A stretch of 64,000 nt of DNA from Paenibacillus beijingensis (GCF_000961095.1 NZ_CP011058.1:2218501-2282500); one strand, 5' to 3'; shown: positions 1 through 9,290, numbered from the stretch's first letter. Program-made: numbers and translations. The notes: generated by a model not told the origin, from the letters alone.

Positions 1-1781
1 TAACGGCTGCCTATGCCCGGGGAATGAACGCTGCCGCATATGGATGGGATAAAGCGGTCGACAAGCATTATTCCGGCACCAGCCATGAGGATAAAAAAAA
101 GATTACATCTTCTCTGCAAGAGCTAAATCGATCTATCCTCCACTACCTAAGCAGATATTTCACGGGTATAGATGAAATTGGACTGACATTTCTATTAGAC
201 GCATCGGGACAACCGCATTTTTGCGGTGTGAAAAACAAACATAAAATGCTATATGAATTGTATCTTTGGAACCGCCGATTGTGGCAGCAAGCGCTCCATC
301 TTCCGATCAAAAGGGCTGCCAGCTATTCGCATCAACTAACCGAAGAGAAGAATCTGAAAGATATCGTTTGGATGAATGGGATTAGAAGCGATGCCGACGG
401 TTTGCATCAACAAGACAATGTGAATTATTCGAAGGATATCGTTTGGGTCAAATTAATGGAGTTTGAAAACAATGACCCGCTTATTCGGCTGCCTTCCCCC
501 CTCTTTGCTAATTTTCCTCAAGAAGAGCTATGGATCCAATTCGGTATCAAGAAACGAAGAGTCAAACTGGAAGAGAGCGAATGGATTGCTGTCAGAAATA
601 GCTTCTACACACCGATGGAAATCTATATTTCCTCGAACGTGGCGGGGCAATTAAGATTTCCGAGCGACTTCACTTACCAATTGAAATATGAGGACGATAC
701 CATTGTCATCGGACCGACCATCGGCCTCCTGCTGGGAGAGAGAACCCAGGTTTACAACCCGGAATATATGCAGAAGTATAGCGACCGTTTCGGAATTTAC
801 AACCGCATCGGCGGGCTAACCATTGCCTTTTCTCCCCGCTCCATTGATTGGGAGGCAGAGCTTGTTTACGGGTTCATCTATTACCCTGACCGAAAGAAAT
901 GGGATTACGGTTTCGCCCCGATCCCTGCTGCTGTCTATCGGCGGAACTTCCACCAAGAAGAAACCGGTATCAATCGCTTGATTGCCAGAACCGCCAACGG
1001 CCTATTCAATTCCCAGCGGTTCACCAAGCTCGATCTATACTACCTTCACAACGAACCAACCATCAAGGATCATCTGCCGGAAACCCACTTGCTGACGGAG
1101 TTTGATCCATTGCTCGCTGTACTCCGGGAAAAGCAGAAAATTATTCTCAAGCCCCTTGAATTGTCACGCGGACGGGGCATTTTGATCCTTGAACAAAGCA
1201 AAGAAGCGGAAAAGGGATATATCCTTCACGACTATCGATCCAATCATGTAATGCATCATCGCCTTAATAACGCTAGAACTCTGCAGGCTATACTGAAAAA
1301 AATGGATCTGATGAACAGCCATTATTTATATCAAGACTATATCCGGCTAAAAAAGTTCGGTGACAGCCCGTTTGATGTCCGTGTCGTCATGCAAAAAAAC
1401 CAAACACTTCAATGGCAATGTACCGGAATCGAATGCAGGGTAGCGAAACAAGGCGATCAAATTACGAACGTATCCAGGGGCGGCATGGCGATCACACTGG
1501 AACATGCCCTTAACCAGTCCGGCAAATTTCTTTCCGTTCAGGAGATTAAACAGCAGATCCTTACGCTCAGCGAACAGTTTTGTCTGCTGATGGACAAAAA
1601 AGGACATTTCAGCGAATTTGGCCTTGACATCGGTATAGATGAAAATGGATATCCTTGGCTAATCGAAGCCAATATATTTCCCAGCTTTAAAGGATTTAAA
1701 CAAATGGATTTCAGCATGTACCTGGACATTCGGCGCAAGCCTCTCCTCTACGCGACCGCCTTGCAGGGCTTTAAAACATAA
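1..1781 (+). CDS. YheC/YheD-family ATP-grasp protein, tandem-domain, 5' end outside window
   Basis: The reading frame is open to the left edge (first full codon at position 3), so the first ATG at 24 is probably internal and the protein is longer than the 585 residues visible from it. Roughly the first 110 residues look like the C-terminal part of one ATP-grasp domain, with the strand-loop pattern TFLLDASGQPHF. They are followed by what looks like a complete YheC/YheD unit: an N-terminal beta-rich part with GPTIGLLLGE, a middle with NGLFNSQRF, then the ATP-grasp core with KPLELSRGRGI, DVRVVMQKN and the metal-binding end GLDIGIDENGYPWLIEANIFPS. The family is linked to Bacillus endospore coat-associated proteins; the ligase substrate is unknown. 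It is followed after 16 bp by another family member with its own strong RBS. The tandem architecture is inferred from motif repetition. Confidence 0.8.
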   Translation, partial: TAAYARGMNAAAYGWDKAVDKHYSGTSHEDKKKITSSLQELNRSILHYLSRYFTGIDEIGLTFLLDASGQPHFCGVKNKHKMLYELYLWNRRLWQQALHLPIKRAASYSHQLTEEKNLKDIVWMNGIRSDADGLHQQDNVNYSKDIVWVKLMEFENNDPLIRLPSPLFANFPQEELWIQFGIKKRRVKLEESEWIAVRNSFYTPMEIYISSNVAGQLRFPSDFTYQLKYEDDTIVIGPTIGLLLGERTQVYNPEYMQKYSDRFGIYNRIGGLTIAFSPRSIDWEAELVYGFIYYPDRKKWDYGFAPIPAAVYRRNFHQEETGINRLIARTANGLFNSQRFTKLDLYYLHNEPTIKDHLPETHLLTEFDPLLAVLREKQKIILKPLELSRGRGILILEQSKEAEKGYILHDYRSNHVMHHRLNNARTLQAILKKMDLMNSHYLYQDYIRLKKFGDSPFDVRVVMQKNQTLQWQCTGIECRVAKQGDQITNVSRGGMAITLEHALNQSGKFLSVQEIKQQILTLSEQFCLLMDKKGHFSEFGLDIGIDENGYPWLIEANIFPSFKGFKQMDFSMYLDIRRKPLLYATALQGFKT

Positions 1782-1797
1782 AAGGAGGAAGTCATCC

Positions 1798-3126
1798 ATG
1801 CTCTTTCACATTCGAATAAATCCGGACAGCACAGGAATGATCTTCTTTCATCATGATGTCATCGAACAATATTCGTTGCTCCCATCTTCCTCTATAAGAT
1901 TAAAAATTGGCGCTTGGGAAAAGCAGGCGGAGATCGCTGCTCATTCCGCTGAAGACCCCTCCCTTTTTTTCCTGTCCGCAGATATTGCCGCAGATGTCGG
2001 ATTACCTGAACACCTGCCTTACGAATTAACGCTGGACCAGCAGGAGATTCAAATCGGGCCTGTGATCGGTATCCTCATCCGTGGGAAAATAACGGAGTTA
2101 AAGCCGAATAGATTGAATATCTATTTAAAATATGTCGTCAATTATAAGCAGCTGCGCGGCCTGATTCTCTTATTTACGGTTGATGGAATCGATGACACAC
2201 AGAAAAAAGTGAACGGCTTTGCCTTCAATCCGGATTCAAACCGCTGGGAAAAAGGATCTTACGTATTTCCCTCCGCTGTATTTTGTCGAAGAAGCGCAAC
2301 CCCCAAGCTCCGAAGTTGCTTTACCCGCTTATGCGGGAACCGATTTTTCAATTCCCAGGTTTTCAACAAATGGGAGATGTGGGAGCGTTTAAGCGGGTAC
2401 GAAAGCATGCGGGCCCACCTGCCGGATACCAGCTTGGCCGTTCACAAGAATGAACTGAAACGATTCATTGATCAGCACCAAATCGTGTTCCTGAAGCCGA
2501 AGGCCGGGATGCAAGGTTCAGGAATCTTCCGATTGGAACAGCAAGGATCAAGCTATATTTTCCAATATGAACTAAACGGACAAAGCTTGACCTCTACCGC
2601 CTACAGTTGGGAAGATGCTTATTCCTTTTTGAAGATGGAGCTGAACCTGGAGAAATATCTGGTACAGCAGGGAATCCCGCTTATCAAGATGGGGCAGCGG
2701 GTCATCGACTTCAGGGTGCTTGTACAGAAAAACAGGCATGGAAGTTGGTGCGTGCAAGGGATCGTTTCCCGCCTCGGAAAGAAAAACAGCATTGTAAGCA
2801 ATATTTCCAGCGGCGGCAGCGCAGAAAAAGCATGGTTCACCCTGCTGAAAATTTATGGCCAGGATGAACGTACCGCCATAAAAAAGCAGAACGAAATGGA
2901 GCACTTGGCCATTGAAGCATGCGAGACGCTGGAAATGACGGGATTGCATTTGGGGAATGTAGGAATGGATATGGCGCTGGACCAGAGCGGACATTGTTGG
3001 ATTATTGAAATCAACAACCGGGACCCCGATGCGACTATTGCTCTTGATGCAGGCGATCAGGAACTGTATTACCGGCTCAAATCCGCTCCGCTGGACTATG
3101 CCAAATGGCTGACCGGCTTTGGATGA
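1798..3126 (+). CDS. YheC/YheD-family endospore coat-associated ATP-grasp protein
   Basis: A 442-residue protein with the same layout as the second half of its upstream neighbour: GPVIGILIRG near residue 100, the family pattern GNRFFNSQVFNKWE, then an ATP-grasp core with FLKPKAGMQGSGIF (nucleotide-binding loop), DFRVLVQKN, and the catalytic end NVGMDMALDQSGHCWIIEINNRDPD with the acidic metal ligands and Asn. An AAAGGAGG RBS lies 9 nt before the ATG. It sits 16 bp behind the first ATP-grasp gene, so the two probably form one transcript. Known members are spore-coat associated in Bacillus; the substrate is not known. Cytoplasmic: no signal peptide or membrane segment is visible. Confidence 0.85.
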   Translation: MLFHIRINPDSTGMIFFHHDVIEQYSLLPSSSIRLKIGAWEKQAEIAAHSAEDPSLFFLSADIAADVGLPEHLPYELTLDQQEIQIGPVIGILIRGKITELKPNRLNIYLKYVVNYKQLRGLILLFTVDGIDDTQKKVNGFAFNPDSNRWEKGSYVFPSAVFCRRSATPKLRSCFTRLCGNRFFNSQVFNKWEMWERLSGYESMRAHLPDTSLAVHKNELKRFIDQHQIVFLKPKAGMQGSGIFRLEQQGSSYIFQYELNGQSLTSTAYSWEDAYSFLKMELNLEKYLVQQGIPLIKMGQRVIDFRVLVQKNRHGSWCVQGIVSRLGKKNSIVSNISSGGSAEKAWFTLLKIYGQDERTAIKKQNEMEHLAIEACETLEMTGLHLGNVGMDMALDQSGHCWIIEINNRDPDATIALDAGDQELYYRLKSAPLDYAKWLTGFG

Positions 3127-3172
3127 AAATGAGGATAGGGTGAAGTCTCGGCATTGATCAAATTGAAAGCCA

Positions 3173-3799
3173 TTATGACCTACCCTTCGCCTTGCTGATG
3201 GCTTGTTCTCGGCTGGTGACTTGCAGCTTATTCAGGATATATCCGACGTAATTGGATACTGTCTTTGTACTGAGTTCCAAAGCTCGGGAAATTTCGGAGT
3301 TGGAGAGTCCTTCCGCCATTAAGCTCAATACTTCTTTCTCGCGGTAGGTTAGGTCCGGGAAGTGGTCGAACCGGCTGATCGGTCTCGTTGCGAATTCAAT
3401 CATTCGGCTGGCGACATCCCCACTAAAGATCGCTTTCCCGGAAGCGACGGAGCGGATCGCATCTACAATATCTTTACTGTCCGCATCCTTCAGGATATAG
3501 CCCCGAGCCCCCGCTTTCATGGCTGTAATGACGGAGGCGTCATCCTTAAACATGGTCAGGACCAAGATCTGAATGTCGCTGTATTGCGACTTGATCCTGG
3601 CCGTGGCTTCAATTCCGTTCAGCCCGGGCATTCGAATATCCATCAAAACCACGTTCGGTCGCAGCTCCAGCGCCAGCCGTACAGCTTCTTCTCCTGAAAC
3701 CGCCTCTCCAACAACTTCGATACCCTCTGCCGACTCCAGAACGCTTAGGACACCTTGCCTGAACATCGGATGATCGTCAGCTACTAATACTCTTAACAT
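3173..3799 (-). CDS. NarL/LuxR-family response regulator
   Basis: A 208-residue two-component response regulator. The receiver domain begins MLRVLVADDHPMF and carries the phospho-accepting Asp in VVLMDIRMPG and the conserved Lys in YILKDAD. The C-terminal LuxR helix-turn-helix contains LTYREKEVLSLMAEG and STKTVSNYVGYIL. The open frame extends upstream inside the kinase gene, but the receiver domain and a GGGGAGGG ribosome binding site place the start at the ATG at 3799, with another ATG two codons earlier at 3805. The start lies inside the 3' end of the adjacent histidine kinase gene (about 23 bp overlap), indicating translational coupling and a cognate pair. Targets are unknown. Confidence 0.9.
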   Translation of the reverse strand: MLRVLVADDHPMFRQGVLSVLESAEGIEVVGEAVSGEEAVRLALELRPNVVLMDIRMPGLNGIEATARIKSQYSDIQILVLTMFKDDASVITAMKAGARGYILKDADSKDIVDAIRSVASGKAIFSGDVASRMIEFATRPISRFDHFPDLTYREKEVLSLMAEGLSNSEISRALELSTKTVSNYVGYILNKLQVTSREQAISKAKGRS

Positions 3800-5990
3800 G
3801 TACATGACCCTCCCCGTGATCGAGTAGCGGTTTGATCGGAAGCCGCGCCGTAATTTTTGTCCCTCGGCCATTCTCGAAACTTTCGATGACGCAGGATCCG
3901 CCCAGTTCAAGCGCTCTTTCTCGGATCGACGTTAACCCGATGCCCTGTTTTCCGGCACGATTTGCGTAGAATCCTGACAGCCCGATGCCATTATCCGTTG
4001 TCTCAATCACCAGATCACATTCGTCCAGCGCAATTCGTATAACGCATGAACTCGCATCGGCGTGCTTCACAACGTTGACCAACGCCTCCGAGGCGATTCG
4101 ATACGCCCCCACCTCGACGGCAGCAGGTAAATTAGGCAGTTGATCGGGAGCATCCAATCGAATGTCTAACAGGTCGACATCCGTAATTCCGTTTACGGCC
4201 TGCATGTCCCTCAGTTGCTCCACCCGTTGCCGAACGGCGCCGACAAGCCCGAGCTCATCCAGCGCATGCGGCCGCAAGTCGTACACGATCCCCCTAATTT
4301 CATCGACCGTCTCGCTAATATCCGCTTTGAACTTCGTTAATATCTCCATCGCTTTCTCCGGATCTTTCCGTATCCAGTCCGACGCGACGGATGCGGTAAG
4401 GCGCATGGCAGCTAGCCGTGGAGCGATATCGTCATGCAGATTTCTGCGCATTTCCCGCCGCTCTTCCTCTCTTGCAAAAATTAATGCTTCTTTGGACTCC
4501 CGCAAGTTTTCCAGCAGCAATTGAATATCCATCGCTTGCTTTACGCTGCGCACGACGATCCCCGCCTGACGGGCGATGGCGTCGATCAGTTTCCGGTCCG
4601 CCTCCGTAAACGATTCTCCCGGCGAACGCGCTCCCATATACAGCCATCCCAATGCCGTGCCCCCTGAGGATAATTCTATAGAGAATTCCCCCTGGTCGTT
4701 CTCCTTCCTTTCGCCTGCGACCAATACGGTTTCTCCATTCTGGATCAACCCGATACCGGCGTAAGGAATGCGCAAGGAGTCAATGACCGTTTGGACGACA
4801 ATATCCAGCGATTCCACTGGATTCAGCGTTTCTTTCAACCGGATGCCGAGCTGAAGCAAGGCGGTGTACGGATCTTCCTTTTTTCCGTACAGCATCTGAT
4901 TGACCATTCGTTGCAGCTTTTCCTTAAGCGGAGCGAATACAACGGCCACGACGCCCGCGGCAAATAAGGAATAGAATCGGTAGTGCTCGGAATGAAACAG
5001 AACGGACAAGTACCATACAATCAGGGTGTACAAAGCAATAATCAAGGTGCTTAGCAGAAAATAGACAAGGGTTCGATTTACGATCGGGTCGATATCCCAT
5101 AATCTCTTTCTCATCACCGATATGCCTAACGTAACGGGGATTGGAAGCGTGCACAACATTACGCCCAGATCAAGCAAGAACATCCATACCGGATCCCTTA
5201 TTTCATAGAAATCCGACTGAAAGAACACCGGTAGAAAGGATAGCAGAAATACGCCCGTCAGCGACAGCATGATCCCGTAGAAGACCCACTTGGTCTGTTG
5301 TTTCTCGACCGCCACTGCCGCATAACGAAACCGGTAATATTGGTTATAAAGCAAGATGCCGTATTGCAAGGCAAACCAAAGGAAATTGCACCACATCGGC
5401 CATTGCTCGATTCCCCAGGGTTGGTTCGGGAAGCAGCTGGATATCAACCGAATCGCCAGAAGTCCGATTGTCGGGTACGTAACCCAAGGCCGTACGAATT
5501 TTCCGTTAGGAAACCATAGCAGAAATAAAATGAAAGATACCATCGTCAAGCCGTCGATAACGGCAACGAGCCCTTCGTACCAGCGCCACTGCATCCCGAT
5601 AAAGGTAGGAGTAACGAGAGACATCAATGCTAACGAGGCGATGATAGAGATCGGTTCCCTTGGACGTTTCGCGAGAATCAGTGCCGCCACCGCGAAATAG
5701 ATCAGAAAGAACCCGAGGGTAATCCCCGTATACAGAAGGGCGAACCCGGTTTCAGTCAAGCCCGCTTTTTCTACGACTTGACGCGGGAGAGGCGTAATCG
5801 CAGCATATTCGCATGCGGTCATTAGGCAGGTTTCTTTTAAATAAACGTAGTAGGAAGGAATCTTGCTTACAAATAAAACCGCAATCAGGCCGAACATAAA
5901 CATTCCGGTCAAGCGAAAGACGAAGAGCCATCCGTTCGGATGGCCTTGGCCCCTTTGTTTGCCCAGCGTTGTGATTCTCTTTGCCCCCAT
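3777..5990 (-). CDS. Membrane sensor histidine kinase (HisKA_3 type) with GAF-like domain
   Basis: A 737-residue sensor. The first 350 residues hold about eight hydrophobic segments separated by short loops. A GAF-like region follows (about 380-500), then the HisKA_3 dimerisation helix with the phospho-accepting His in MRRNLHDDIAPRLAAMRL, and a HATPase_c domain with ETTDNGIGLSG and GKQGIGLTSIRERA. GGAGAT precedes the ATG by about 9 nt. It overlaps the downstream response regulator, which is its presumed partner. The upstream gene encoding a membrane protein starts only 26 bp away and may belong to the same transcript. The signal sensed is unknown; the many membrane segments suggest a membrane-embedded or lipid-related cue, which is inference. 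Confidence 0.88.
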   Translation of the reverse strand: MGAKRITTLGKQRGQGHPNGWLFVFRLTGMFMFGLIAVLFVSKIPSYYVYLKETCLMTACEYAAITPLPRQVVEKAGLTETGFALLYTGITLGFFLIYFAVAALILAKRPREPISIIASLALMSLVTPTFIGMQWRWYEGLVAVIDGLTMVSFILFLLWFPNGKFVRPWVTYPTIGLLAIRLISSCFPNQPWGIEQWPMWCNFLWFALQYGILLYNQYYRFRYAAVAVEKQQTKWVFYGIMLSLTGVFLLSFLPVFFQSDFYEIRDPVWMFLLDLGVMLCTLPIPVTLGISVMRKRLWDIDPIVNRTLVYFLLSTLIIALYTLIVWYLSVLFHSEHYRFYSLFAAGVVAVVFAPLKEKLQRMVNQMLYGKKEDPYTALLQLGIRLKETLNPVESLDIVVQTVIDSLRIPYAGIGLIQNGETVLVAGERKENDQGEFSIELSSGGTALGWLYMGARSPGESFTEADRKLIDAIARQAGIVVRSVKQAMDIQLLLENLRESKEALIFAREEERREMRRNLHDDIAPRLAAMRLTASVASDWIRKDPEKAMEILTKFKADISETVDEIRGIVYDLRPHALDELGLVGAVRQRVEQLRDMQAVNGITDVDLLDIRLDAPDQLPNLPAAVEVGAYRIASEALVNVVKHADASSCVIRIALDECDLVIETTDNGIGLSGFYANRAGKQGIGLTSIRERALELGGSCVIESFENGRGTKITARLPIKPLLDHGEGHVHVKSISS

Positions 5991-6015
5991 GCAGGCAATC
6001 TCCTTCTAAGTCTAA

Positions 6016-6825
6016 TTATGAAGCATTCACCGCAGAGACAGAATGTGAAGTCTTGGAACGAAGTGCGAGCCCTATATAGATGAGCCCGTAGAGAATCGAA
6101 GCCGTTCCTCCCCAGAGCCCCCAGCTGCCCGGGTGGTTTGGAATGGTAATGGAAGCAGCCCCCAAGAAGATATAAGTTAAGGAGAGAATCACACCAAGCG
6201 TTCGCGATCCGCTCCGGCCAGTTGCCGCCAAATATCCACCATACACCATGACGATACTAAGCGCAGCACCTTCGCCCCAACGGAACTGCTGCTCCGGATC
6301 CTGAAACTGCCCGATGACACCGTTTATGGAGAACGGCAGCAGTCCCAACAGGGCCACACCGGCCATTATAAGTAGCGCTCGATTTTTAACGGACGGTTCG
6401 GTAGGTCGGAATATTTCCTTCCGCTTACCGTACGCAGCGAACAAAATCAAGAGCACTAAAGCGAACAGGATGAAGACGAAAAAGGTTTGCAGTGCCAACT
6501 GAAAGTCGGTCAAAAGCAAGGTTGCCAGAAACATAAGATGACCTACAAAGTAGAATTGCAACAAAAGCGGTTTGCCCAGCGGGTTCCATAGCATCGCAAT
6601 TAGGCTGCCGCTGAACAAAAGCCCGATCAACGCGCCGTGCACCGCCCCATGAAACCGCAATTCGTCAGGCAGCGGCGAGGAAGCCATGACGCCTTGCACC
6701 CAAGGCTCCAGCCCCTCCGACAAGCCTTGCAACATGAGCAGACCGCTCACTGCAAAAATGACCGCAAACACCCGAAATATTAGACCCAACCAAAACCCTT
6801 TTTTCCCAGCCTCTTTCCACTCCAT
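6016..6825 (-). CDS. Polytopic membrane protein of unknown function
   Basis: A 269-residue, strongly hydrophobic protein with about eight predicted membrane segments and no recognised catalytic motif. The second helix pair contains HGAVHGALIGLLFSG, where two histidines could be functional, and the C-terminal part has GGTASILYGLIYIGLALR. The ATG is preceded by AGGAGGAGCG at good spacing. It lies immediately upstream (26 bp) of the sensor kinase on the same strand, so co-expression with the two-component system is likely. I do not recognise the family. Confidence 0.7.
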   Translation of the reverse strand: MEWKEAGKKGFWLGLIFRVFAVIFAVSGLLMLQGLSEGLEPWVQGVMASSPLPDELRFHGAVHGALIGLLFSGSLIAMLWNPLGKPLLLQFYFVGHLMFLATLLLTDFQLALQTFFVFILFALVLLILFAAYGKRKEIFRPTEPSVKNRALLIMAGVALLGLLPFSINGVIGQFQDPEQQFRWGEGAALSIVMVYGGYLAATGRSGSRTLGVILSLTYIFLGAASITIPNHPGSWGLWGGTASILYGLIYIGLALRSKTSHSVSAVNAS

Positions 6826-6946
6826 TATAACGCTCCTCCTTCAATTAACAACCATAAGTTCATGTCGGTCTGTAAACAGATTAAGACATGACCTTTCCCG
6901 GTCGACAGAGGAGACTTCCCGGTATTTGGGGAAATGGGGCTGGGAA

Positions 6947-7939
6947 TTACAAATCATAATACATTCGAGCCAGATACCGAAGCCCCTGCTCCTCCGACGC
7001 CTTGGCCCGTTGCAGCAATCGAACAGCTGTCTCCGCGACCCCGGACTCAGATGGGTCGCCACCATGCGGAAAAGGAAAGCGCTCATGCAACTCCCCAAGC
7101 GCAGAGGCAACCTCCGCATAGTGCCTCGCTGCCTCCTCCGCCGAAGCGGCCATATAGCCCGAGTCGAAGCCGTAGCCGCCATGACGCTTTGGCTCCGCTA
7201 GCACTCCATTGCGAAATCGATCCCGCACTTCATTCAGGAATTGCACCGCGAACCGCCTCGCGTCATAGACATAGAGTGCGTTGTAGCTGTTTCCGAGCGG
7301 GTCTGCTGACCGCGTTTCGAAAGCCCGTATCCAGGCATCATAGGCAGCAAGCCCCGGCCTGAATTCGGTTATCCCGTCCTCTGGATATCGTCCGTGGGTC
7401 AAGGCCATCGCGAGCGCTCGACTTAAAGAGTCTACATAGTCGAATTCCTTCTCCTTGACAATTGTAAGTGTCATAATGTGACCGCGAGAGAGCTTCTCGT
7501 AAGGAACCGTTCCTTCATGCTCCCGATCTTTGGCATGGAACAACTGCCGTTCGTCGTCGTAGCCGTAGACAACAGCAAAATCCCCGCCAAACAGATCCCA
7601 AACGACCGCAGGAACGTCTCGGTCAAGGGTTCGATGAATATGTCCGAGAGCAATCTCTACATGCTCTGGAGGGATTGGATCTATAATCGGGTCGAAGCAC
7701 ACCGCTTCGAATCCCAAATTTTCGACCGCCCTTCTATAGAAGGAGCCCCACACATGAGACGTCGGCCCGTAAAGCCCCGCCTTATCGTCTACACGAATGC
7801 GGAATGCGTGCGAGGTCAGACCCATAACATCAATGAGTGAGAGGTCCTTCCGCACCGTGTATTGCAGCATGGCATGAATACATTGTGCGATCGAGGACCG
7901 TGTGCTCTTCAGGTCCGGACTTACTGTTTCCATATCCAC
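6947..7939 (-). CDS. BtrH N-terminal-like (papain-fold) protein next to ECF sigma factor
   Basis: A 330-residue protein. Its first half resembles the C39/papain-like domain seen at the N-terminus of butirosin biosynthesis protein BtrH: an early Cys in SSIAQCIHAMLQY, then PAVVWDLFGGDFAVVYGYDD with the following strand FHAKD. The second half is helical and contains ALYVYDARRFAVQFLNEV. The best start is a GTG (7939) 5 nt after AAAGGGTG; an ATG two codons later (7933) is possible. The gene begins 4 bp after the stop codon of an ECF sigma factor, so the two are almost certainly co-translated. Function is unknown: acyltransferase, protease or a non-catalytic partner or regulator of the sigma factor are all possible. 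The family call is from motif resemblance only. Confidence 0.6.
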   Translation of the reverse strand: MDMETVSPDLKSTRSSIAQCIHAMLQYTVRKDLSLIDVMGLTSHAFRIRVDDKAGLYGPTSHVWGSFYRRAVENLGFEAVCFDPIIDPIPPEHVEIALGHIHRTLDRDVPAVVWDLFGGDFAVVYGYDDERQLFHAKDREHEGTVPYEKLSRGHIMTLTIVKEKEFDYVDSLSRALAMALTHGRYPEDGITEFRPGLAAYDAWIRAFETRSADPLGNSYNALYVYDARRFAVQFLNEVRDRFRNGVLAEPKRHGGYGFDSGYMAASAEEAARHYAEVASALGELHERFPFPHGGDPSESGVAETAVRLLQRAKASEEQGLRYLARMYYDL

Positions 7940-7943
7940 GTCA

Positions 7944-8696
7944 TCACCCTTTCAAAACGATCTTTCCCGGGTCCAGCAGAACCCGCGCAGGCTTCGCCTC
8001 TTGTCTTCTACGTTCGACGTACCCACGGATGCAGATGCGAATGCGCTCCTGGCGTACTTTCACACGCGCTCGCGATAGGTGGTTGTACACGCTGCTCGCT
8101 GTCGTTCCGAAGAGAACGGCAATCTCGTTCGGCGACAACTCCCGGAAAAAGTGGGCCTCAAAAATTCCTCTCTCCCTCTCGGTCAAGCAGCTCAGCAGTT
8201 CGCGGAATGTCTCAAACACTTCACGCCTGGCGATAACCTCGGCCGGGTCGAGACTGATGTCCCCATTGTAGTCAATCTTTTTACTCAGCCTCGCCAAGAG
8301 CTCATCAATATGCCCGCCCGGTTCCCTCTCCTCCTCGGCGGTAACAAATCCCGAGAACGGCCGTTCCTTGCCGTAGGGACCGCCTCTTCTTAGCTTCATG
8401 TGCACTTGATTGCGCACAATGGTTTTCAGCCATGGCTGGAATCTGCGGCTATCTAATAGTTGGCCAAGCTGCAGGAAAGCGCGAATCAGTGCTTCCTGCA
8501 CAATGTCTTCGGCGAGATGGCCGTCGCGTGTCAATCTTGCCGCCCATCCGTACGCCCTCGCCCGATGCCGACGGACGAGCTCGCCGAACGCTTCGTTGCT
8601 TCCTTCGCGTGCCGCCTCGACAAGTTCCCGGTCGGGCCGTTCCCCCTCCTCTTGCATAACTTCCCGGTCCGCTGGAACTCCCGCCGCATCCCACAT
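7944..8696 (-). CDS. ECF-type RNA polymerase sigma factor
   Basis: A 250-residue group IV sigma factor. Region 2 is visible in AFGELVRRHRARAYGWA and DGHLAEDIVQEALIRAF, and region 2.4 in FQPWLKTIVRNQ. Region 4 with its helix-turn-helix is in LTERERGIFEAHF and SPNEIAVLFGTTASSVYNHL. The ATG at 8696 is preferred because GGAGG and AAAGGAG lie 9 nt upstream; an in-frame TTG two codons earlier is too close to the RBS. It is followed after 4 bp by the BtrH-like gene. No transmembrane or zinc-containing anti-sigma factor is adjacent, so the downstream partner is a candidate regulator. Confidence 0.88.
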   Translation of the reverse strand: MWDAAGVPADREVMQEEGERPDRELVEAAREGSNEAFGELVRRHRARAYGWAARLTRDGHLAEDIVQEALIRAFLQLGQLLDSRRFQPWLKTIVRNQVHMKLRRGGPYGKERPFSGFVTAEEEREPGGHIDELLARLSKKIDYNGDISLDPAEVIARREVFETFRELLSCLTERERGIFEAHFFRELSPNEIAVLFGTTASSVYNHLSRARVKVRQERIRICIRGYVERRRQEAKPARVLLDPGKIVLKG

Positions 8697-8719
8697 GGCC
8701 AAATTCTCCTTTCCTCCAA

Positions 8720-9169
8720 CTACTTGCCGCTCCGCAAAAACTCCTTCTTATAATCGTCCTTCGGGTCCCATTGTGACCAAGCCGCTTCGAGCATATTGCC
8801 ATCAGGATCACGGAAATAGAAATACTTCGCCTCTCCTTTGCCAAGCGTCATCAGCGGTCCTGGATTGATCCCGTCCTCGGAAAGCAGGTGGTGAGTGTAC
8901 TCTATGTCCGGGCAGTTCAAAGCCATAATAGGGAATGGGGCTCCGTTCCTTGTGATTGCCAGCGGTTTCCGATCCTCAGTTTCGATTAACAGCAGCGCGA
9001 TTGAGTGCTGATGTGGATGATGCAATACCGCGAGGAACGAGCCTCTGTCCTGAAACTTGTTAATCAGCCGAAAATCTAAATGGCGAGTATACCACTCAAT
9101 CGATTCATCAATTCGCGTAGTCGGAATATAGACATATCCGATACGGCTAAACTTGAACGCTTCTTCCAT
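8720..9169 (-). CDS. VOC-family (glyoxalase/bleomycin-resistance-fold) protein
   Basis: A 149-residue protein with the paired beta-alpha-beta-beta-beta units of the vicinal oxygen chelate fold. The first module begins FSRIGYVYIPTTRIDESIEWY, and the second ends KYFYFRDPDGNMLEAAWSQ, the typical VOC ending that carries a metal-ligand Glu. The ATG lies 8 nt after AAGGAG. Substrate is not predictable from sequence; members include glyoxalases, dioxygenases and drug-binding proteins. Positioned just upstream of the ECF sigma gene on the same strand (23 bp gap), so it may head that transcript. Confidence 0.82.
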   Translation of the reverse strand: MEEAFKFSRIGYVYIPTTRIDESIEWYTRHLDFRLINKFQDRGSFLAVLHHPHQHSIALLLIETEDRKPLAITRNGAPFPIMALNCPDIEYTHHLLSEDGINPGPLMTLGKGEAKYFYFRDPDGNMLEAAWSQWDPKDDYKKEFLRSGK

Positions 9170-9249
9170 TTCGCCACACTCCTTGATAATCTATTCGTTA
9201 TCTAGATGCCAAAGCCCCTGCGGTTTCTATCCTCACATCGAAAGTTGTA

Positions 9250-9290
9250 ATTGACTTAAGTCAATGAACATAACAATCCCCCTTGCTACA
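9250..9290 (+). promoter_or_regulatory. Palindromic operator and promoter-like region before DUF4386 gene
   Basis: Positions 9250-9265 form a perfect 16-bp palindrome, ATTGACTTAAGTCAAT. A candidate promoter follows with TGAACA, 16 bp and TACAAT, placing transcription start about 30 bp before the ATG at 9324. The palindrome overlaps or abuts the -35 region, a good position for a regulator operator. The regulator is not identified. Confidence 0.45.
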
